A stretch of DNA of 64,000 nt from Psychrobacter piscatorii (GTDB lineage: Bacteria > Pseudomonadota > Gammaproteobacteria > Pseudomonadales > Moraxellaceae). The stretch spans positions 1 through 64,000 of the forward strand of contig NZ_LNDJ01000074.1 of assembly GCF_001444505.1 (NCBI RefSeq), given 5' to 3'. Positions 44,430 through 53,242 of the stretch are shown in pieces. The notes beneath the pieces are model-generated. The model was given only the letters and a program-made list of their open reading frames with translations. It was not told the DNA's origin and did no database searches. The position numbers and the translations under genes are program-made. Each line of letters opens with the position of its first letter. Positions within the stretch are counted from its first letter, which is position 1.

Positions 44430-46217
44430 ATGTCATATAAAAACAATCAAAAAAATAGTAATCATGAAGAAATTAAGAAACCTCGCTCATCAAGCTGGCT
44501 AAAAAACGTTAGTGCCTTTAGCATGACGACAGTGCTGAGTGCAGGCATATTAGTCGCCTGTGGCCAGATGAGCAATGCAGAAAGCAGCGCGAGCAGTAGT
44601 ACCAAATCAGGTAGTCAAAATACTGGCGTCACCAGCTCTCGTGACATGTTGCCCTCTGACATGCTCAAACAAATGCAAGCATTGCCGCAGCTAACAAAAG
44701 GCTTAGGCGACACAGGTGCGGCAGTGATTGATCCTAATAAGCCGACCTTGGTAAAATTTTGGGCGAGCTGGTGTCCGCTATGCTTGGGAACGTTAGAGGA
44801 GACTGAGACGTGGCGCACTGATCCTAAATTTTCAGGCTTAAACGTGGTGACAGTCGCCAGCCCCGGTCATCTTAATGAAAAAGCTGATGGTGAGTTTAGT
44901 ACTTGGTACGCTGGCGTACAAGCTGACTACCCAAAACTGCCTGTCTTGACTGACCCCTCAGGTGAACTCATCAATAAGCTTGGCGTGCAAGTTTATCCGA
45001 GCTGGGCTATCCTTGATAAAAATGGCAATCTGGTACACTTGGTAAAAGGTAATATATCAGCAGAGCAGGCTTACGCACTTGCCGAAAATGCAGGTAATGG
45101 CTTTGCTGAGCTCAAAGCAGGTAACGCTAAACCTGCCAATGCACAAGCATCAGACAACAACAAAATCGAAACCATCAAGCAAAAAGATGGCGTGTATTAC
45201 AATGAGACAGGCAAACCAATCAACACCCGCTCAATCTACCTTGCAGGGGGCTGTTTTTGGGGCGTTGAAGCTTATATGGAGCGCGTTGATGGCGTCATCG
45301 ATGCCGTATCAGGTTACGCCAATGGCGATACAGCCAACCCAAGCTATGAGCAAGTCATTCGTGGCTCGGGGCATGCAGAAACCGTAAAAGTCACCTATGA
45401 TGCGGATAAAACAGACCTCGATACCATCTTAAAATACTATTTCCGAGTGGTTGATCCAACGAGTCTGAACAAGCAAGGTAATGATCGCGGTGTGCAGTAT
45501 CGCTCAGGTGTGTATTACACTGACAAAGAAGACAAAGCGGTGATTGATGCTGCGCTCAAGCGTGTACAAAGCAAATATGAGCAAAAAGTCGTGGTCGAAA
45601 ATGAGCCCTTAGATAATTTTTATTTGGCTGAGATGTATCATCAAGATTATCTGGCAAAAAATCCAAATGGCTATTGTCATATTGATTTGAGTCTTGCTGA
45701 TGATAAGCCTGAAGGGGCAGCTCGCACCAAGCTTGCGCCAGTTGAGACTATTGCTGAGACGTTAGATCCCAAGCGCTATGCTAAATTTGACAAAGATGCG
45801 CTAAAGAATACGTTGACCAAAGCGCAATACAATATCACGCAAGAGGCTGGGACGGAGCGCGCCTTCAGTCACGAATATGACGATTTATTTGCGCCTGGTA
45901 TTTATGTCGACGTAGTCAGTGGTGAGCCGTTGTTTTTGTCGACAGACAAATACCAGTCAGGATGCGGCTGGCCCAGCTTTACCAAGCCTATTGATATTCA
46001 AGTGATTACTCAGCATCAAGATACGGCATTCAATATGGTACGTACTGAGGTGCGCTCGCGCGTAGCAGATTCACATCTGGGTCATGTATTTCCTGATGGT
46101 CCAAAAGACCGTGGCGGGCTGCGTTATTGTATCAATGGCGGGGCGCTACAGTTCATCCCAGTCGATGTGATGCCGCAATCGGGCTATGCACCATTGGTAA
46201 AACTGGTGAAATCATAG
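44430..46217 (+). CDS. msrAB: lipoprotein thioredoxin-MsrA-MsrB fusion (PilB-like methionine sulfoxide reductase)
   Basis: A 595-residue envelope protein that repairs oxidised methionine. A lipobox LVAC (Cys44) follows an unusually long charged n-region of about 25 residues. A TlpA-like thioredoxin domain (about 75-225) has the redox motif CPLC at 115-118. MsrA starts near 265 with GGCFWG (Cys275). MsrB is C-terminal with the recycling Cys in SGCGWPSF and catalytic Cys567 in RYCINGG; it lacks the CXXC zinc pairs of many MsrB, as in the Neisseria PilB-type fusion. AAGGA precedes the ATG. Outer or inner membrane placement is not clear from residues after Cys44 (GQ). Confidence 0.92.
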   Translation: MSYKNNQKNSNHEEIKKPRSSSWLKNVSAFSMTTVLSAGILVACGQMSNAESSASSSTKSGSQNTGVTSSRDMLPSDMLKQMQALPQLTKGLGDTGAAVIDPNKPTLVKFWASWCPLCLGTLEETETWRTDPKFSGLNVVTVASPGHLNEKADGEFSTWYAGVQADYPKLPVLTDPSGELINKLGVQVYPSWAILDKNGNLVHLVKGNISAEQAYALAENAGNGFAELKAGNAKPANAQASDNNKIETIKQKDGVYYNETGKPINTRSIYLAGGCFWGVEAYMERVDGVIDAVSGYANGDTANPSYEQVIRGSGHAETVKVTYDADKTDLDTILKYYFRVVDPTSLNKQGNDRGVQYRSGVYYTDKEDKAVIDAALKRVQSKYEQKVVVENEPLDNFYLAEMYHQDYLAKNPNGYCHIDLSLADDKPEGAARTKLAPVETIAETLDPKRYAKFDKDALKNTLTKAQYNITQEAGTERAFSHEYDDLFAPGIYVDVVSGEPLFLSTDKYQSGCGWPSFTKPIDIQVITQHQDTAFNMVRTEVRSRVADSHLGHVFPDGPKDRGGLRYCINGGALQFIPVDVMPQSGYAPLVKLVKS

Positions 46218-46244
46218 TCGTTTTATTGCCACCTTTGAATAAAT

Positions 46245-46279
46245 AAAAAAGACGTTAAGTTCCTCTTAGCGTCTTTTTT
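46245..46279 (+). terminator. intrinsic terminator after msrAB
   Basis: AAAAAAGACGTTAAG pairs with CTTAGCGTCTTTTTT around a short loop, with flanking A- and T-runs. The next about 230 bp before pncB show nothing else. Confidence 0.9.
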
Positions 46280-46511
46280 GTACCATGTACTGTTAGATAT
46301 TCGATGATCATTTTCGCTAGTTGTACGAATTTTGCTGCAATCTCATGCGAACTCTGACATCAATACCAAACTTCGTTATACTGGATGGTTTATGGATGAC
46401 GCATACTTTATGGGCGTCTATTATCCAGATGTTATTTATTATTCAGACATAAGGTCGCTTGGTTGATTCGGTGACGTTTGTTTCTCATTTCTGCACTTTT
46501 AAGGCCATAGC

Positions 46512-47738
46512 ATGACTGCTACTTATTCACCTATTATTACCTCACTGCTTGATAATGATTTGTACAAATTTACGATGTTGCAAGCCATGTTGCATCAATT
46601 TCCGCAGACGCATGGGGTCTACCGTTTTCGCTGCCGCAATAATAAAGACACCGCTTATCCACTCGCCAATATCAAAAAAGATCTAGAGCAGCAACTAGAC
46701 AGCCTGTGTGAACTGCGTTTTTTGCCAGATGAGCTGGACTACCTACGTGGTTTGCGCTTTATGCGCTCAGACTTTGTGGATTATCTAGAATTATTTAAGT
46801 TAAAACGCCGGTTTATTACCGTCAGTATCGATGAGAAAGGCCGTTTGTCTATCGACATCGAAGGACCGATGATACAGGCGATGTTCTTTGAGGTGTTTGT
46901 ATTGGCTATCGTCAATGAGCTTTATTTTAATGCGTTATCTGACGATAGCGTGATTGTAGAAGGACAGCGCCGCCTTGATGAAAAAGTGGCATTGCTGCAT
47001 CAATATGCGGCAGAGCAGAAAAAAGAAGATCGTAATACGCCGCCGTTTATCGTCGCTGATTTTGGAACGCGTCGCCGCTTTAGTAAACGCTGGCAGGCGC
47101 ATGTGGTGGAGACACTACACAAGGCTGCGCCAAAAATCGTGGGCGGCACATCCAATGTATATCTGGCAAAGCAGCTTGGCATGACACCGATAGGCACGAT
47201 GGCACATGAGTTTATGCAAGCCTTTCAGGCATTAGATGTGCGTTTGCGTGATTCACAAAAGGCCGCGCTTGAAGCATGGGTACATGAGTATCGGGGCGAT
47301 TTGGGTATTGCATTGACAGACGTGGTTGGTATGGATGCGTTCTTGCGCGACTTTGATTTGTATTTTGCCAAGCTCTTTGATGGGCTGCGTCACGATAGTG
47401 GCGACCCTTACATCTGGGGTGATAAGGCAGTGGCACATTATGAAAAGCTGAAAATAGATCCAAAGACAAAGATTTTGACTTTCAGTGATGGGCTGGATTT
47501 AGAAAAGGCTTGGGAGCTACATCAATACTTCAAAGATCGTATTAGAACCAGCTTTGGCATTGGCACCAATTTGACCAATGACATGGGCATCACACCGATT
47601 AATATCGTGCTCAAATTAGTAGAGTGCAATGGTCAGCCAGTGGCTAAGCTGTCTGATAGTCCAGGCAAGACCATGATCAATAATGACACGTATCTTGCCT
47701 ATCTACGCCAAGTCTTTGAAGTTGATGAGCCTGAATAA
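46512..47738 (+). CDS. pncB: nicotinate phosphoribosyltransferase PncB
   Basis: A 408-residue enzyme that forms nicotinate mononucleotide from nicotinate, PRPP and ATP in NAD salvage. Seen: [15 protein letters not shown] at the start, [37 protein letters not shown] with the His that is phosphorylated in this family, and [11 protein letters not shown]. Length matches the E. coli type (about 400). AAGG precedes the ATG. It ends one base before the xseB stop codon on the other strand, so the two genes are tail to tail with no terminator between. Confidence 0.95.
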   Translation: MTATYSPIITSLLDNDLYKFTMLQAMLHQFPQTHGVYRFRCRNNKDTAYPLANIKKDLEQQLDSLCELRFLPDELDYLRGLRFMRSDFVDYLELFKLKRRFITVSIDEKGRLSIDIEGPMIQAMFFEVFVLAIVNELYFNALSDDSVIVEGQRRLDEKVALLHQYAAEQKKEDRNTPPFIVADFGTRRRFSKRWQAHVVETLHKAAPKIVGGTSNVYLAKQLGMTPIGTMAHEFMQAFQALDVRLRDSQKAALEAWVHEYRGDLGIALTDVVGMDAFLRDFDLYFAKLFDGLRHDSGDPYIWGDKAVAHYEKLKIDPKTKILTFSDGLDLEKAWELHQYFKDRIRTSFGIGTNLTNDMGITPINIVLKLVECNGQPVAKLSDSPGKTMINNDTYLAYLRQVFEVDEPE

Positions 47739-47739
47739 A

Positions 47740-47985
47740 CTAACTGTCCGTGCTGCTAGTAGATTTTTCTTCGGCGAAGGCCGCATCCAATGCTTCCTGT
47801 ACCGCGTTAATACGGGTTTCGCAAACGCGATAAGCCGCAATAGATTCTTCAACCGTGGTCATCAGATTATCAATATCAGGCTCGTCTTGTTGCTGTAATT
47901 CGGCCGCATTGGTTTTTAAAATATCGTAAGCTGCCTTGAAGGTTTTTGGGGCGGCTTTTTTGCGTCTGCGAGTAGGGGTGGTCAT
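47740..47985 (-). CDS. xseB: exodeoxyribonuclease VII small subunit XseB
   Basis: An 81-residue helical subunit that binds XseA to form exonuclease VII, which degrades single-stranded DNA from both ends. The family core is FKAAYDILKTNAAELQQQ followed by DIDNLMTTVEESIAAYRVCETRINAVQEALD; a basic start (TTPTRRRKKAAP) is lineage-specific. AGGA lies seven bases before the ATG. It follows xseA by 58 bp on the same strand, giving an xseA-xseB operon. Confidence 0.92.
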   Translation of the reverse strand: MTTPTRRRKKAAPKTFKAAYDILKTNAAELQQQDEPDIDNLMTTVEESIAAYRVCETRINAVQEALDAAFAEEKSTSSTDS

Positions 47986-48043
47986 AAAATTTCCTAATTG
48001 TTAAAGGTAAGTAGATAAGTAGTTGTTAGATATTATTATATGA

Positions 48044-49576
48044 TTAAATGGGCATGTCTGAGGTTTCAGTCGCTTTCTTGTCGATATTGACATCGATAAT
48101 CTGCGCTTTTGCATTGCCATCTTTTAAAATGATATTGACAGTTTGCTCAGGAGACAGTTGGGTGCTGGTCGTGAGCGTTTGGTTGTTTTTGGCATCCGTG
48201 AGCATGGTATAGCCTTGTTTGAGCACGCGAGACGGGCGATGTAATAGCACAATATCACGTAGATGTTCGCTATCGCGCTTCGCTTGCACGATTTGCTGCT
48301 GCACGTTTTGCATAATCGATTCTTGATGAGTTTTGCTATTGGTCGCGGCTTTCGTCAGTTGTTGACGTGCCAAGGTTTGCGTTTGTGTATATCGCTCAGC
48401 CGTCAGTCTGGCGGCTTGCTTTACTTGACGCTGGGCACTTTGTTGAATGCTGCGCCACGCATAGTCAGTGTCTTTTCGCAGAGCGGTGAGTTGCCCAATA
48501 GTTTGAGACTGTATTTGGCTCAACTGGCGTGTGCTTTGTTGTTCCGCCGTATTGAGTTGGCGCTGAGCGGCTTGTTTGATTTGCGCTTGATATTGTAGCG
48601 TCTGAGTGACGAGCTGGGCTAAATGGCTATGGATAGCAGCAATCACTTTTGAGGGCGTGTCAAAGCTGGTGTGCGCCACTTCATCTAAGATCACCTTGTC
48701 GCGTTCATGACCGATACCCACCCAGACAGGCACAGGCTGCTCAGCAACCAACGCTGCCAGCTCATAATCATTAAGATAAGCCAAATCACCAACCGCACCG
48801 CCGCCGCGAATAATGACCAATAAATCAGGCAAACGCTGATAAATTTCATAAAACTGCTGCTGAGCACTAACGATGGCTTGGCGTATCTCAGCGGGCGCAT
48901 GATTGCCCTGAAAAGTCGCATTATGGTAGTGGAAATGACAAGCACCTGTACTGGCTAAGCGATCCGCATCTGCTTGAAAGTCACCCAATCCAGCCGCCTT
49001 TTCAGGCGCGATGACCAGCACATGCTCGATATCAAAAGGGGTAGGCAGCTGCTGATTGAGGTGTAATAGCCCTTCGCCTGTTAAGCGATCAACCATTTCT
49101 GCATACTGCCGTGCCAAGTCGCCTAGGGTATAGCTGGGATCGATATCCTCAATCGTGATTGAAAAACCGTACTGGGCATGGAATCCTGCCGATACTTTAA
49201 GGAGTACGGTCAAGTCACGCTCAAGCGGCATACCCGTTGCGCGCTCAAACTTGGCTAATACACGAGCCGCTTTAAAGCGCCAAAGGTTGCCGCGGCAGCT
49301 GGCGACCACTTTGCCATCATCGTCTTTTTCTGCCAATTCAAAGTAATAGTGACCACCTTTGCTCGACAAATTACGGATTTCAGCTTTGACCCATACCCGG
49401 TGGTCAAAGGTCTGTTTGATGACCATTTCAACCGCGGATAAGTAATCACTCAGGCGTAGGACCGTATCCTCTAAATGGTCTTCTTGCTCAGCGAGCTCGG
49501 CCTCTAGAGTGGCCAAATCTTTGGCAGGTGCGAGTACTTTGGCCTGTTTGATATTTGAAAGGTTAGGTTTGCGCAT
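48044..49576 (-). CDS. xseA: exodeoxyribonuclease VII large subunit XseA
   Basis: The 510-residue nuclease subunit. An OB-fold N-terminal domain reads LSDYLSAVEMVIKQTF, VWVKAEIRNLSSKGGHYYFEL. The nuclease core has VIIRGGGAVGDLAYLNDYELA and PVWVGIGHERDKVILDEVAHTSFDTPSK. A long Q/A/R-rich coiled-coil (about 320-450) separates it from a C-terminal segment beginning LHRPSRVLKQGYTMLTD. The ATG at 49576 is chosen though the frame is open to 49702; the upstream part is not family-like and overlaps a hairpin. No strong Shine-Dalgarno is visible for either start, so the first residues are uncertain. Confidence 0.93.
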   Translation of the reverse strand: MRKPNLSNIKQAKVLAPAKDLATLEAELAEQEDHLEDTVLRLSDYLSAVEMVIKQTFDHRVWVKAEIRNLSSKGGHYYFELAEKDDDGKVVASCRGNLWRFKAARVLAKFERATGMPLERDLTVLLKVSAGFHAQYGFSITIEDIDPSYTLGDLARQYAEMVDRLTGEGLLHLNQQLPTPFDIEHVLVIAPEKAAGLGDFQADADRLASTGACHFHYHNATFQGNHAPAEIRQAIVSAQQQFYEIYQRLPDLLVIIRGGGAVGDLAYLNDYELAALVAEQPVPVWVGIGHERDKVILDEVAHTSFDTPSKVIAAIHSHLAQLVTQTLQYQAQIKQAAQRQLNTAEQQSTRQLSQIQSQTIGQLTALRKDTDYAWRSIQQSAQRQVKQAARLTAERYTQTQTLARQQLTKAATNSKTHQESIMQNVQQQIVQAKRDSEHLRDIVLLHRPSRVLKQGYTMLTDAKNNQTLTTSTQLSPEQTVNIILKDGNAKAQIIDVNIDKKATETSDMPI

Positions 49577-49674
49577 GATATAAGACCAAAGATAATGAAA
49601 ATATAAAGACTGATGAGGATTTGCTGAATACGATAGCGGATAGTTTAACCCAAAAGGGCGCGCACAAAAAGCAA

Positions 49675-49723
49675 AGCCAACAAGCTTTGATTGATATATC
49701 ATCCATATCGCGGCTTGTTGGCT
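49675..49723 (-). terminator. inverted repeat, possible terminator of the small lipoprotein gene
   Basis: Perfect 11-bp arms AGCCAACAAGC / GCTTGTTGGCT are separated by 27 bases that hold a smaller GATAT/ATATC stem. On the minus strand the second arm is followed by TTTGCTTTTTG, a broken T-run. It lies between the lipoprotein gene and xseA. Confidence 0.45.
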
Positions 49724-49782
49724 ATTTCATAAATCACAGTATGTCAGGTGATGCTAGAGAAACGCAAATGGCGTCGCTCATT

Positions 49783-49838
49783 TAGAGAGTTGCTGATAGA
49801 GAGTTACTGATAGAGAGTTACTGATAGAGAGTTACTGG
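49783..49838. repeat. four-copy 14-bp tandem repeat
   Basis: Four head-to-tail copies of TAGAGAGTTACTGA; the first has G for A at one place and the last ends GG. The last copy contains the stop codon of the minus-strand lipoprotein gene, so the array starts in that gene's end and continues into its 3' untranslated region. Confidence 0.95.
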
Positions 49839-50200
49839 CAACGAAAATTGATCTTGTACTCATAATCATCATTGCGTGACAAATCTGGCGTGCCCGTGCC
49901 AAAGATTGAGCCAATCACGGAACCCACTTGCCCAACCATACGGCCAGTACGTTCATTTAAGATACCATTATATTTGACATTGTCATCAACGATAATGACT
50001 TGTTTGCTTCGACAGGTTTTTTGCGCACTATCAATTGCATTTTGCTGCGCTTTGACTTTGGTATCAGCGATTCCCGTGGTTTCATAAATAGAGTTGGCAC
50101 GTTGAATCACTGGTGATGATGGCGTGCTTTGACAAGCGCTTAAAACGAGCGCACCGGCCAATATTGCACCTAAACTGGCAGTTTTGTTAAAGGTATTCAT
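49832..50200 (-). CDS. small lipoprotein of unknown function
   Basis: A 122-residue protein with a clear lipoprotein signal peptide: basic start, hydrophobic stretch, lipobox LSAC with Cys23. The mature part has two further Cys (in TCRSK and the C-terminal RCQ) that might form a disulfide, and a glycine-rich stretch GRMVGQVGSVIGSIFGTGT like those in envelope glycine-zipper proteins. AGGA lies a few bases before the ATG. The stop codon sits inside a 14-bp tandem repeat, so the C-terminus may vary among strains. I recognise no family. Confidence 0.75.
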   Translation of the reverse strand: MNTFNKTASLGAILAGALVLSACQSTPSSPVIQRANSIYETTGIADTKVKAQQNAIDSAQKTCRSKQVIIVDDNVKYNGILNERTGRMVGQVGSVIGSIFGTGTPDLSRNDDYEYKINFRCQ

Positions 50201-50490
50201 AAATAATTCCTAATGTATATAAACAGAACGTCTTAGCGATAGGCAAAGCTTCATGAATGTAGCGCATCTAGATATTACCTGTCTAGACGCTTACTGTGTG
50301 CGGTATTACAGCAGTATTACCTATCCAATTTATGACAAAAAAAGCGTGCTTAAATAAATCATATACTCAGCTGCTGGGCATCAACTTTGGCCTAACATAA
50401 AACAAGTCGCACCCGTACACAGCAAATCACTTGAAATAAAAATCATATCTAGGATAATTGAGCCATTCATTTTTATTAATAAGTAATACT

Positions 50491-51141
50491 ATGCAATTGA
50501 TTCCTGCTCCTGCTGGTGTGCTCGAGGTCGACGCACTATGGCAAAATGACAATCCTAACGACCCAAATACAGATACCGTCGCGCTGCTGTGTCATCCCAA
50601 TCCGTTGTTCGATGGGACAATGAACAATAAAGTGGTCACGACTATGTACCGCTTTGCCCGTGACAATGGCATGCATGTGGTGCGCTTTAACTTTCGCGGC
50701 GTTGGTCAATCGACAGGCGAGCATGATTATGCGGAAGGTGAAGTGGTCGATGCAATGACCGTGCTACAATGGATTGCTGAACAAACCAATGCTCGAAAGC
50801 TATGGCTTGGCGGCTTTTCTTTTGGTGGTTATGTGACGGCGCGGGTGGCTGAGCAAGTACTTGAAGCCGCGCATATATGGGGGTTGGATGATTTTGACGT
50901 GTCAAAAATCGCGCTCATCGCACCCTCAGTTGAAAAAAATGACAGTACTGATATCGATTTACCCACCGATAAAACCTTTGAGATTTATGGTAATGCGGAT
51001 GAAGTAATCGCGCCTGAAAATATGCAGGCATTTGCAGATCGTTTAGGAATTGCAGTAAGTGTCGTCGATGGTGCTGGTCACTTTTTTCACGGTCGCTTAT
51101 CAGAGCTCAAAAAGTTATTAGAAACGCATAGTAATACGTAG
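50491..51141 (+). CDS. alpha/beta hydrolase (COG2945-like)
   Basis: A 216-residue alpha/beta hydrolase. Seen: HPNPLFDGTMNNKVV, RFNFRGVGQSTGEHD, the nucleophile elbow GFSFGGY and a late His in GAGHFFHGRL; the acidic residue is probably in EIYGNADEVI. This matches the small dienelactone-hydrolase-like/COG2945 group. The ATG at 50491 gives the conserved start MQLIPAPAGVLE; an in-frame TTG at 50458 has AGGA too close to it. Substrate is unknown. zapE follows after 78 bp. Confidence 0.85.
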   Translation: MQLIPAPAGVLEVDALWQNDNPNDPNTDTVALLCHPNPLFDGTMNNKVVTTMYRFARDNGMHVVRFNFRGVGQSTGEHDYAEGEVVDAMTVLQWIAEQTNARKLWLGGFSFGGYVTARVAEQVLEAAHIWGLDDFDVSKIALIAPSVEKNDSTDIDLPTDKTFEIYGNADEVIAPENMQAFADRLGIAVSVVDGAGHFFHGRLSELKKLLETHSNT

Positions 51142-51219
51142 TTTTAACCTTAACCGATAATTCATGTTTTAGGGTAGCACTTAGCCATTCCAATATTTTG
51201 ATATTTATTTAATCCAACG

Positions 51220-52332
51220 ATGAGTCGTATTATGAGTTTATCTCCATTGCAACGTTACGAGAAAGCCGTCAGTACCGATGAGTTTACTCGGGATGAGCAG
51301 CAATTTCAGGCCATGAGCTATCTTGATGAGATATACCATCAGCTCATCAATAGCGCACCGCAAAAGAAAGGATTCTTTGGGTTTTTAAAATCTAAGCCTG
51401 CCGCGCCAACTGGATTATATATGTGGGGCGGTGTCGGTCGCGGCAAGACGTGGATGATGGATATGTTTTATGATTCATTGACCATTGAGCGCAAAATGCG
51501 TCTGCATTTCCATCATTTTATGCAGCGTGTTCATCAGGAGTTGAATAAGCTTCAAGGCGAAAGTGATCCACTCGAAAAAGTCGCCGATATTATTTATAAA
51601 GAAGCGGTCGTTATCTGTTTTGATGAGTTTTTTGTGTCTAACGTCTCTGATGCGATGATTTTGGGTGATTTATTTACGATGCTGTTTAATCGCGGTATCA
51701 CTTTGGTGGCTACCTCAAATATTGAGCCGTCTGGTTTATACAAAGATGGTTTGCACCGCGACCGTTTTTTACCAGCCATTGCGGAAGTTGAGCGTCATAC
51801 GACGGTAATGAATATTGACTCGGGAATTGATTATCGTCTGCGCGTATTGCAACAAGCTGAGTTATACGAAGCGCCGCTTACTAAGGCGAACTACCATTGG
51901 TTAGCCAACCGTTTTGCGAGCTTGTCGAATAATCAGAAAATTAGTAAAGAGCCCATTACTATCAATGGACGAGAAGTAAAAATCAACGCTTGTACCGAAG
52001 ATATCTTATTCTGTGACTTCCGTCATCTCTGTATGGCACCGCGTTCAGCCGCTGATTTTATTGAGCTTGCCAAACGCTTTAGCACCGTTTTAGTTGACTC
52101 TGTGCCAGCACTAGATGACGACTTGCGTGATCCAACGCGCCGTTTCATTTATCTCGTCGATGAATTTTATGATCGCCGTGTGAAATTATTGGTACGGGCA
52201 GAGCAGCCGATTCTAGATTTGTATCAAGGAGAAAAATTGGCGTTTGAGATTGAACGTACTCGTTCACGCCTGCTTGAGATGCAGTCAGAGGACTATCTAC
52301 GCATGGACCACCGAGTCGAAGATGTTGCGTAG
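51220..52332 (+). CDS. zapE: cell division protein ZapE (AFG1-like ATPase)
   Basis: A 370-residue ATPase. Walker A is GGVGRGKTWMMD, Walker B is VICFDEFFVSN, and HFHHFMQRVHQEL plus TLVATSNIEPSGLYKDGLHRDRFLP are strongly conserved in this family. In E. coli ZapE associates with FtsZ in late division and is needed under low oxygen or heat. The ATG at 51220 or the one at 51232 could be used; neither has a clear Shine-Dalgarno. It stands between an esterase-like gene and a nitroreductase. Confidence 0.93.
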   Translation: MSRIMSLSPLQRYEKAVSTDEFTRDEQQFQAMSYLDEIYHQLINSAPQKKGFFGFLKSKPAAPTGLYMWGGVGRGKTWMMDMFYDSLTIERKMRLHFHHFMQRVHQELNKLQGESDPLEKVADIIYKEAVVICFDEFFVSNVSDAMILGDLFTMLFNRGITLVATSNIEPSGLYKDGLHRDRFLPAIAEVERHTTVMNIDSGIDYRLRVLQQAELYEAPLTKANYHWLANRFASLSNNQKISKEPITINGREVKINACTEDILFCDFRHLCMAPRSAADFIELAKRFSTVLVDSVPALDDDLRDPTRRFIYLVDEFYDRRVKLLVRAEQPILDLYQGEKLAFEIERTRSRLLEMQSEDYLRMDHRVEDVA

Positions 52333-52450
52333 TTTATCGCTGAATTGAGACTGCCTATGTGTAGCTCTCAATTGCTCTATAGCTGTTAAAAAATAAGAAA
52401 ATGATATTATTAATAAGTAGTGATAGATAATAATAAAGAAGGATAAAACA

Positions 52451-53119
52451 ATGACTACAACTGACAATGTTGATAATGAAAGCCAAGAAATAGAAGACAA
52501 AAAACTGTCTGTGAAGAACGTAGCAGCGAATGATATCTCATCTACCAGTGACGAGCTGATAGGTTGGATCAATTCAAGACGCAGTATGGGCAATCTAGAT
52601 GAGCCAGCACCGACGCGGGCGCAGATTGAATCTGCCATTGAGTGTGCGGCAACTGCGCCAGATCATAAAAAATTGCGTCCTTGGCGCTTTATTGTGACCC
52701 AAGGGGAGGCACGTCACGAGTTAGGTAATGCTTTGGTAGCCGCAGCAAAAGAAAAAGCGCTCAAAGAGGGCGAAGAGCTGTCTGAGAAAACCATCAAAAA
52801 AACCCATACCATGCCGCTCCGAGCACCTGTTATCATAACGGTCGTGACGCAAATGCAAGAACATAAAAAAGTGCCACCTTTTGAGCAAATGCTAAGTGCA
52901 GGTGCTGCTGTGCAAAATTTGATACTGGCACTCAAAGCTCAGGGATTTAGTACAGTTTGGCGTACTGGGCTGTTATGTAATGAGCCTGCGGTAAAAGCTT
53001 ATTTTGATGTGGGTCCAGATGATTATGTGACCGCTTTTGTTTATACTGGTACTAGTCCAAAAGATGAGTCCAAACGCAAACCTATTGATATCGAGCCGTT
53101 AGTACGCTTCGAGTCGTAA
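52451..53119 (+). CDS. nitroreductase family protein (YdjA-like)
   Basis: A 222-residue FMN oxidoreductase. After a polar extension of about 30 residues, the nitroreductase core begins with LIGWINSRRSMGNLDEPAP, followed by AATAPDHKKLRPWRFIVT and the AAVQNLILALKAQGFSTVWRTG segment. This is the short YdjA/TdsD-like type; the usual length is about 185. Substrate is unknown. AAGGA stands seven bases before the ATG. Confidence 0.87.
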   Translation: MTTTDNVDNESQEIEDKKLSVKNVAANDISSTSDELIGWINSRRSMGNLDEPAPTRAQIESAIECAATAPDHKKLRPWRFIVTQGEARHELGNALVAAAKEKALKEGEELSEKTIKKTHTMPLRAPVIITVVTQMQEHKKVPPFEQMLSAGAAVQNLILALKAQGFSTVWRTGLLCNEPAVKAYFDVGPDDYVTAFVYTGTSPKDESKRKPIDIEPLVRFES

Positions 53120-53242
53120 TTTGACTCAGTGCTGTCTCTTGGTAAAATTATTACCTCAAAAAGACCGCGAGCCCGAGTATCGGAGATATCTGGGAACAGT
53201 AGCTCCTATTGAGAATAAGTCAGTCAACATGGATAAAAGAAC

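Noticed and set aside
49577-49702. Extended start for xseA
   Set aside because: The added 42 residues overlap an inverted repeat and look unlike XseA N-termini; the ATG at 49576 is a better guess, though its ribosome site is weak too.
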